From Planctomycetaceae bacterium (GTDB lineage: Bacteria > Planctomycetota > Phycisphaerae > Phycisphaerales > UBA1924), in the NCBI GenBank assembly GCA_021294835.1, contig JAJTDF010000003.1, positions 1 to 64,000 of the forward strand: a DNA stretch of 64,000 nt. The letters are read 5' to 3'. Below, piece after piece: positions 36,101 through 45,100 of the stretch. A model generated the notes under the pieces. That model saw only the letters and a list, made by a program, of their open reading frames with translations, was not told the origin of the DNA and searched no databases. Numbering within the stretch: position 1 is the first letter of the stretch; the number at the start of each line of letters is the position of its first letter. The position numbers and the translations under genes were made by a program.

Positions 36101-39100
36101 CGGTGCCGAAGATCAGGTCAGCGCCCGCACGCCGCTCCACACGCACCAGCGCGGGGCCCGCGCCGCCGTCGCTGCTCTCGCCGATCAGCACGTCGTCGTT
36201 GCTGTCGTCGCCGGTGCCCACGATCCCGTCGGTGCCGGGGTTCAAGTTGGCGATGCCGTCCGGGCCGACGTTGTACGTGAAGGCGAAGAACGAGTCGCCC
36301 GCTATCGCCGGCATGAAGTGAGTCTGCGTGAGCGGGAACTGCGCTGCGCTGCTGATCGGTACCGAGGCGGTCGGAGCGCCCAGGCCGTTAGCCAGCGGAC
36401 GTCCGGCGAAGCCGCTGTTGCGGTCGTCGCTGATGGTGATGGAGAAGTCGTAGCTGCCCGTCGCCAGCGGCGCCGGAGCCACGTTCACCACGGCCACGTC
36501 CAGCAGTGGAGACGGCGTGAACTGCGTCGGCAGGAATGCCGGATTGACATCCGCGGAGGTGGTACCCAGCGGATCGCGTGAGCCCACGTACAGCACGTAC
36601 TGACCGGTCTGCTGTACGAGGAAGATCTGGTCGCCGTTGACGTCGCCCGCTTCCGGGTCGCTCACCGGAAGTGCCTGAAGTGCGCCGGTCGCCGTCGCCA
36701 GCTGCCCCGGGCCCTGGCCCGTCGTGTCCATCTTCAGCAGGTTCACCGCTGCCGCCACCGCGTTGCCGCGGAGGGCGCCCAGCCGGATGATCTGGCCGGC
36801 CTGCAGCGTGATCGAATACAGGTCAACATCCGAACCACTCAGGTTCGTCGCGCTGGTGTCGGGATGATCACCCAGCACGCCTCGCAGCGTGTAAGTGCGG
36901 CCCACTGCCGGCAGGGCGCCGGCGCGACCCGAGTCGCTCATCATCACATCCAGGCTGGCCGGATCGGTGTACGTCACGAGCGTCGGGCCGGCGACCCCGG
37001 TGCCCGCGAAGAATCTGTCGCCGACGTCGCCCACCGGCGTCACGAACCGATACCCGTCACCCGGAAGGCCGTCGGAGTTGCCGTCAATCGTGCCGTCCTG
37101 GTTGACTGCTCGCAGAGATGTGGACAGCTCGAACCGGTAAATGCCGGGACCGGCTTGGCTGGGCCGAGTGTCGAAGCCCGGCGTGTTGTTGATGTTGTTG
37201 CGGCTGGTGACAGCCTGGTTGAACACGATGATCGCCGTCCGCGTCGCCTCGTCGTACGACACGCGGTAGTCCGGGTCCGAACCGGTGTTGCTGAGCACAA
37301 ACTCGCGACCGTCGGCACGCACGTCGATGATCGACAGGGCCGACGCCGACGGGTTGGCCGGATCGAACAGGCTCAGCGGATTGATCTGCTGGTTGAAGGT
37401 GATGCGAGCTGTGTACACCCGGGCGAACTCGGTCACCGTCAGGCTGACCACCTGAATGCCCGTCGCCACGGTCTCCAGGCGGGTCACGCGGAAGTTGCCC
37501 ACGCCCTGCCCGTTGGCCAGCGACGTCGAGCCGCTGATCACCGAGGTGACGGTGCCGTTGGAGATCACGCGGTAGCTCTCGCTCTGCAGCTGAGAGCCGA
37601 CAATGCCACCGGTGACACGAACGGTGCCGATGGTCGAACGGCCGTCCGAGGCGATGTCGTCGCGTGTGCCGAGGAAGCCGTCCACGCCGCGGCGTACGCC
37701 GGCCGCAACGTCAGACTGGATCATCTGGCCGGTGACCGTCACCGTCGTGATGTTGCCGTTGGTGGTCACATCGTCAGAGTTGACCGACGTGAACAAGCCG
37801 TCCGGGCCAAGGTCGGTGCCGGCGAGGATCGACGACTCGCGCATCACGCCGTTGACCGTGGTGGTGCGGATGTCATTGCGGGCGGAGACAAGGGCGTTCT
37901 CCATGCCTGTCGTCGTGACCGTCGTGAACGACCCGCCGCTGCGCAGCTGCGAGAAGACCATCGGACCGGCGATGTTCACCGTCGTCACGTCCCGCAGGAT
38001 GCTCACCGTGGTGCGGGTCAGGCCGGCGGGCGTGCCGGTGGCCCCCGTGGTACGGATCGTGCCCGCCGAGCGAGCCTCGATGCGGGCGTTGCCGCCGGAT
38101 GGAGCGGAAATGCCGCCGGTTGCGTTCAGCGTGCCCAGGTTGCCGCCCACCAGCAGGTTCAGCCGGTTGGTCGACAGGTTCGGTGCCGCGCGGCCCACGT
38201 TGGCCGTCGTCAGGTCACCGCCGACCCGGATGTCGCCGGTGGTCACGGCGCCCCCGGTCAGGCCCAGCGTGCCCACGTTGCCGTCGACGTAGATGCCCGA
38301 GTCGCCGACGAACGGCAGGGCCGTCGTCAGTGTCGTGATCGTCACGTCATCGGAAGTGACCACGTCGAAGTTGCTCAACTGGCTCGCCGGGGTCACCGAG
38401 CCCGGCTCGATCACCAGACTGCTGACGGTCGCCAGACGGGTCTGGTTAGCGCCGGTGCCGGCCGGAGCAGTCAGGCTGTTGCGGACGATGATCCGGTTGG
38501 TGTTCTGGTCATAGACCGCCGCCACATTCGCACCGGTCAGGCGGATGCGGATCGTTCCGGCTCCGCCGGGCAGAGTGACCTGCGTGACGGTGCCGTTGAT
38601 CGGCAGCGCTGTGACGCCCGCGCCCACCGGCAACGCGCCGTTGAAGGCCACCGGCGAGTTCACTGTGTTGGTGAATGCCTGCAACACCGAGGCCGCCGCC
38701 GAACCCGTCACGTTGGTCAGGCTGGTATCGGCCGCGATCGACACCCGTGCGTTGACCGCGGTGGAAACCACACCCGACACGCTCACCGTGCCGACCGTCG
38801 AGAGCCCTGGCACTGACAGTTCGTTGCTGTCGCCGGACGCATAGACCCCGTCATCGCCCGCCGTGGTGCCGGCGGTGATCGTCACCGTGTTGGTGCTCAG
38901 CGGGGCGGTTGAGTTGCGTCCCGTGATCGTCACGTTGCCCACGCGGCCCGCCTGCAGCGAGTCCGCATTGGCCCCGGCGCCGCCGGGGCGGCTGTCGGCG
39001 CCGAAGTTGGGCGAGAAGTCCGCGTTGCGCGAAGCCACGCCGCCGATGATCGCCAGGCCCTGCGCCCGGCCGCCGATGGTCACGGTGTTCACGCCGTCGC

Positions 39101-42100
39101 CCGCCGCGATGTAGCTCGCGGTGTTTCGAAGAGCCGTCACCGCGTCAGTCTGACTGTCGCTGAGCAGGTTGCCGGTGATGTTCACGGTCGCCAGCGTGCG
39201 GCCGGCGTAGATGCCGACCTCGAACGCCGAACCGGACGCTGTCACCGAGGAAATGTCCAGCCCGGCCCAGATGCGGGGACCGTCAATACCCGCAGTCGCG
39301 ACCACGCCCGGAGGCAGTTGGTTGCGGAACGAGTCGCCCGTTACCGGCGTGTTGGATGCCAAGGTCGGATCGACGCCCAGGTTGCCGAAGGCGCCGCTGC
39401 CGGTCACAGCGATAGTGCCGATCGATCCATCGCGGGCGACGACCGAGCCGAACAGGTTGCCGTTGGTCACACGGACGGTGGTGATGTCGCCGTCGCGGGC
39501 CTCAACAGAGTTGCCCAGCGCCGAACGCCGGATCGAGCCGTTGGTGACCGTAACCGTGCCGATGCCGCCGGAGTGGCTGAGGATCGACCCGCCGAAGTCG
39601 CCCACCACCGTCACGGTGGTGATGCGGCCGAAGGCGACAATCTGCGGATCGCCGATCTGGTCGGCGGCGCTCGAGCCCGGCAGGGCAAACGGGCGACGCA
39701 CCGATCCGATGTTCACCGTGCCGATCGTCGACGCCGAACGCACATCCGCATTCAGCTGGGCCCCCGCCTTGAGCGTGGTGATCTTCCCGTCAACGTCGAT
39801 CGCGTCCGGCGTGGAAACCACGTCACCCGAAGTGATCAGACGGCGGCCGATGCTGCCCTTGGCGTCCACCGTGCCCAGGTCGCGGCGAATGCGCAACGTC
39901 GCCAGCATGTCGCGGCCGGACCGCAGCGTGTTCAGGTTGCCGTCTGCGGTGTCGGTGGTTTCGATGCGGCCGCTGATGTCGCCGCTGGTCGTCGAGATCG
40001 TGCCGATCGTGCCGGAGGAGAAGATGTTGGCGTCGATCGAGTTGGTCGCCGTGATCGAGCTGATCCGGCCGTCCGGGCCCTCGGCCGAGATCTGACCGTT
40101 GATGATCGACCCGCGCACGGTGATGGTCTCGATCGGACCGGCGATCGTCAGCGTGGAGGAACGGATGCTGCCCGATGCCGTCAGCGACCGCAGGCCGCCG
40201 GAGATGACCACAGTCGACCGCATGTCATTGGTCACCGTCATCGAGGTGATGCGGTTGTCCACGCGGAAGTTCGAGCGGATGATGTCGCGGGCCGACACCG
40301 TGCCGGTGATGAAGCCGCCGACGTCCACGATGGCGTCGGAGATCACGCCGACCGAGGAGTTGGTGACCTGCAGATTGGCCATGTTGCCCGTGGTCTGGAT
40401 CAGCAACTGACGGAACTCCAGCGGCTCGCCGCCGAGCGTGGAGTTGCGGAAGTTGTCCGCCGTGATGGTGCCGATGGTGCCCTGCGTGCGGTCGTCCGCC
40501 ACCGGCTCGATGCTGCGGGCCTCGATGCGCGACGCATCGATGTTGCCGCCCACACGCTGGCCGTTGGACAGCGCCGAGGTGAAGCGCACGGTGCCGATGT
40601 TCTGGCCGTAGATCGTCGATCGGGTCAGGCTCACGCCCGTGCCCGTCACCGTGCCGATGCGGCCCGCGGGGATCTCGCTGTCGCCGATGTTCAGGTTTGT
40701 CTGCGAAGCGCGGGCCGAACGCCACCAGGCGTCGAACGCCGAGGCGCCGATGAACGCGCCGTCGATCCGGCCCGAGGTGATGTTCACCGAGTTGATGCCC
40801 AGCGGAGCCGCCGGCGTGCCCACGCCCGCCGAGATGATCAGACCCGAGATCACCGGGTTGCGCACCCGCGTGCCGCCCACCACGCTGTTGATCAGCGTGC
40901 TGGCCGCGACCGACGCCACCGGGAACGGGCTGTCGCCCGGCCCGATCAGGCCGTCGCCCACGTCCACCGTGGTGATGGCCGCCGCGTAGATGTTGCCCAC
41001 CAGACCGTCGAACCGGTTCTCGGCGGTGGAGTTGTCCGTGTTGGCCACCACCGTGCCCAGCACGCCCGTTGCGCCCTGCAGAATCACGTCGCCGATGCTG
41101 CCCGAGGCCCGCACCGACACCACGTTGCCGCTCCGGACCACCAGGCCGTCCAGGAACGGATCCATCACCGAGCCGAGATCTTCCAGACTGTTGCTTGTCG
41201 TGCCGGAATCCCAGTTGATCGGCACCACCACGTCGCTGCCGAAGCGGTTGCCGCCGCCGGCCACGTTGAATCCGGCCGGATCCACCCCCAGCGCTCCGCC
41301 GATGGCGTTCACCAGCCCGCCCGCGTTGCCCACCCGCTGGCCGAAGCGACGGTCGCCGATGCCCGGCGTATTCGTGCCCTGGCCGGCGTATTCCGTGCTG
41401 CCCAGGTTGCCGCGGGTCACCTCAAGGGTGTCCAGCGAGCCCGCGTCGACCATCACAAAGTCGCCGTTGACGGTGTTGTTGACGATCCGGGCCGCCCCGG
41501 TCACGTTCATCCGCAGAACATCGAACTCGGTGCCGGCGGGGCCGGTGAAGGTGATCGTGCCGGCGCGGGCCGTGCCGCCACCGCCGCCGCCGTCGACCGT
41601 GATGTTGATCAGGCCCAGCGCGATCACGCCGGGGGCCACGCCCGTGAAGGTCACGTTGCCGCCGGCGGGAACCGTGATGTCGATCCGACCGACGGTGATG
41701 CCCTGGCTGACATTCACCGGCAGATACCGCAACTGACCGCTGCCGCCCGTCGGCAGCGTCACCGTGAAGCTGGCGCCGCTGTCATCCAGGAACACCTGGC
41801 TGGTGCCCGAGGGCAGCGGAAGGAAGGCATTCTCGTTCGGCGTCGCACCGCCGGTGCCCAGCGTCACATTTCCGCCGATCTGCGTGAAGCGGATGTCCGA
41901 GCCCGCACCCATCTGGATGGTCGGCTGGAACAGCGCCACGCGGCCGCCGATGATGAACCGGTCGATCCGCGAGTTGGCGCTGGTGGTGATGGTCACCGCC
42001 GGGCCATTCATGTCGTTGGTCGCGGACAGTTCGCCGATGTGGCCCGGCGTGCCGTTGTTGCCCGTCCGGATAACCACCGGGCCCGATGCGCCTGGCGTCT

Positions 42101-45100
42101 TGCGGGGCGTGCCGTTGGTCTGCACGCCGATGCCGCCGGCGAACACCATCGCGCCGATCTGCCCGCCCACCACGATGTTGCCCGCGTTGAAGTCGCCGTT
42201 GCCGGCCGCGAACAGGCCGAAGGCGTTGGTCGCCAGCGTGCCCAGGTTGCCGCCGATGGTCAGCGAGCCGGACTCAAAGTCGGCGCCGATCAGCACGCCG
42301 TGCACGTTGCTCTGAACGTTCACCACCAGACCGCGCATGCTGGCCAGATCGCGGGCGGACTCGATGGACACCGAGGTGATGCCGTTGGAGAACGCCTGGC
42401 TGGAGTCGCCGGCGACAAAGCCCGCGCCCACGCGGATCAGGCCCACGTCGCCCGAGGGCACTGTGACCTGCGAACCGACTCGCGAGGTCGAGCCCGAGGA
42501 GTACATGCCCAGCGTCGTGGGCAGGTTGCCCGAGATCGTCGCGGTGTAGTCGATCGCCGTGCCGGTCTGGCCGGTGGCGGTGTCATCGGGGCTGGAGAGC
42601 ACCAGGAAGTACACGTCCGTCCGCGTCGGCGTGAAGCGGAACCGGGCCGTGGTGATCTCCTGCGGGGACTGCGCCTGCGGATTGGCGAACGGGAACTGGT
42701 GCGTCGCCACCACATTGCCGTTGCGGTCCACCACGCGGGCGTAAACCCGCTCGCGGCTCTGCGGCTGAGGCGTCGGCGGCGGCGGATCGCGGAACTCGAC
42801 GTTCAGCACCACTTCCTGGCCGACCCCGGCGGCGAACGCGAACGCGTCAGAGTTGTCCTCGTCGGTGTTCACGCCGTCACGCAGGCCCAGTCGCCCGTTG
42901 ATGATCACACCCCGGTTGCCGGCGCCGACGAACTCGGCCCCGGTCAGCAGGTCGTTGCGGTACACGCCGGCGCCGAACCACGCCGCCTGTCCCGCCGAGC
43001 CGTTGGCCCCCACCACCGCCCCGATGACCTGCCGCTGAGGATCCTGATTCGGCGGATCGAAGTTGAAGACCTGCTCCAATTCGCCGTACCGCAGGAAGTC
43101 CAGCCTCGCCAGCGTCGGATCGTTGATGTTGCCCTCAACGGTGATCGGCGTCGTCGCACGGCCGCCGATGAGGATCTGGCCAACTGTGCGGCCCACCACA
43201 ATGGTGTTGCCTGTGGCGACCACCGGGTCGGTCGTCGCCTGAGCACCGGGCAACTGCCAGTTGCCCAGATCGCCGGCAACCACCAGCGTGCCCAGGTCGC
43301 CCCGGACGTCAAGCGAGCCGAGCATCACGCCCACGTCAAAGCGCCGCAGCGTGCCCGCAACGGCGCTGGAGCCGAACAGCATGCCGTGGATGGAGACCGA
43401 GCCGAGGTTCTGGCCCACGCCGTCCACCGTGCCGGCAAAGATGCCCATCCGCAGCCCCGAGGGCAGAGCCCGGTCGCCGGGGAGGCCGTCGGTGAAGCGG
43501 CCGAACTGGTCGCGGGCATCCTCCAGCAACTGCCCGTTGTAATCCAGCAGAGCCGGCGCCACGGCGCGGGCGGTGCCCGTCGGCACCAGTCCGCCGCTGA
43601 AGCCGCCCGGGCCCTGGTCCACCCGCACCAGATTGGCGCCCTGACGCACTGACGGCATGATCGACGCGAACGCGATCTGCGTGTTCACGTTCGGGTTGAC
43701 GCCGTGATAGGTCACCGGTGTCCGCGGATCGCGGACATACGGCGAGCCGATGATCACCGACCCGGTGCCGATCGGCAGCCCCCCGGGGTTGGTCCCGCCC
43801 TGGGCGCCCTGCCCGTTCGGGAAAGCCAGTCCGAAGCCGCCCTGCTGAATGTCCCCGTAGATGCCCTGCACGCTGTCGGGCAGCACGAACACGATGTTCT
43901 GGTTGGCGTCCTCCTCGACGGTGCCGCCGATGAAGGTGATGCCGCTGGTCGAACTCACGCCCAGCAGATCCACCCGCCCGATGCCGTCGTTGAAGTCGGG
44001 CACGCCGTCGCCGTTGAGGTCGACATTGAGCACCTCGCCGTCACCGCCGTTGCCCAGCGTGAGGGTGTTCTGCAGGGCCCGTCCGTACGTGTCCTGAACG
44101 AACGCGTTGGCGAAGAAGCCGATGACGTTGTCGATCTGGATCTGGTCAGCCGTCGTCGTGATCGCCGGCGCGTTGGGGGCCGCCGGGTTCACCGAGGGCT
44201 GACGCCGCAAGATCCGCACCGTGTCAAAGCCCTGGTCATTACGGATCATCAACTGCAGGCTGCCCGCATCACCCGTCGCCTGATTGATGAACTGTGCAGC
44301 GAGATTCGGGTCCTGCAGGAACACGTCATCGGTCAGTTCCAGCACCTGGCGACCGTCGGCAAGCTTGAACGGCACCAGCGTGCCGTTCCGGAACAACTGA
44401 ATCGACGTGAACTGGTCGAGGCCGTCGGTGCCCGTATTCGGCAGGGTCAGGCCGAAGGCGGTCATGACGCGGGCCGTCTGCAACTGGCCCGCAGGGGGCA
44501 TGAACTGCAGATCCACCGTCTGCGTGCCGCCCACGCTGAACGTCAGCGCCTGGTTCTGCGCTGCGCCGGCGAGCGGGGCAAGCTGGCTGGCGCTCAGACC
44601 GAGCGTCGGCACATCATCGGTGTTCCGACGCACCAACAGCCGCGAGCTCAGGCCGTTGCGAGTCGTCGCCGGGAAGGCGTACACGCCCGTCGAACTGCTC
44701 GTCAGGCTCGAGTTGTCGAACTGCTCAAGGCCGAACAGCGAGCGGCCCGAGACCGCCATCTGAGCGCCGAAGATGCGGGCGTCGACCGTCTGGTTGAACC
44801 GCGAGGGCGCAAACACGCCGGAGATGGCGTCGATGAAGATCGTGTCGGTGCCGGCCACCGCCGCGCCGCCGCCCAGGGTGTTGCGGGTGAACTCGATGGT
44901 GTCGAAGAACGCGAACTGATCCTCAGGAGCCCCGCCCTGCGCCGGCGTCGCCCGGCTGATCACAATGTCCGACGTCGGCGGATCCGGCACCGGGTTGGCC
45001 GTCTGCCGGGCGAAGCGGAACTGCGAGGTGACATCCAGCCCGCGATACAACAGCCGGATGCGGGTGGCGCCCGTCTGGATGCCGTTCGCGTCGAAAGTCA

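Noticed and set aside
39318..43652. A 1,444-codon open frame on the plus strand opposite the giant gene, with others at 33762-35975, 36864-38816 and 43704-45149
   Set aside because: They are antisense shadows created by the high-GC codon pattern of the giant gene. Their translations are Arg/His/Ala/Gly-rich with no domain, and the minus-strand frame has coherent repeats, a ribosome-binding site and a terminator.
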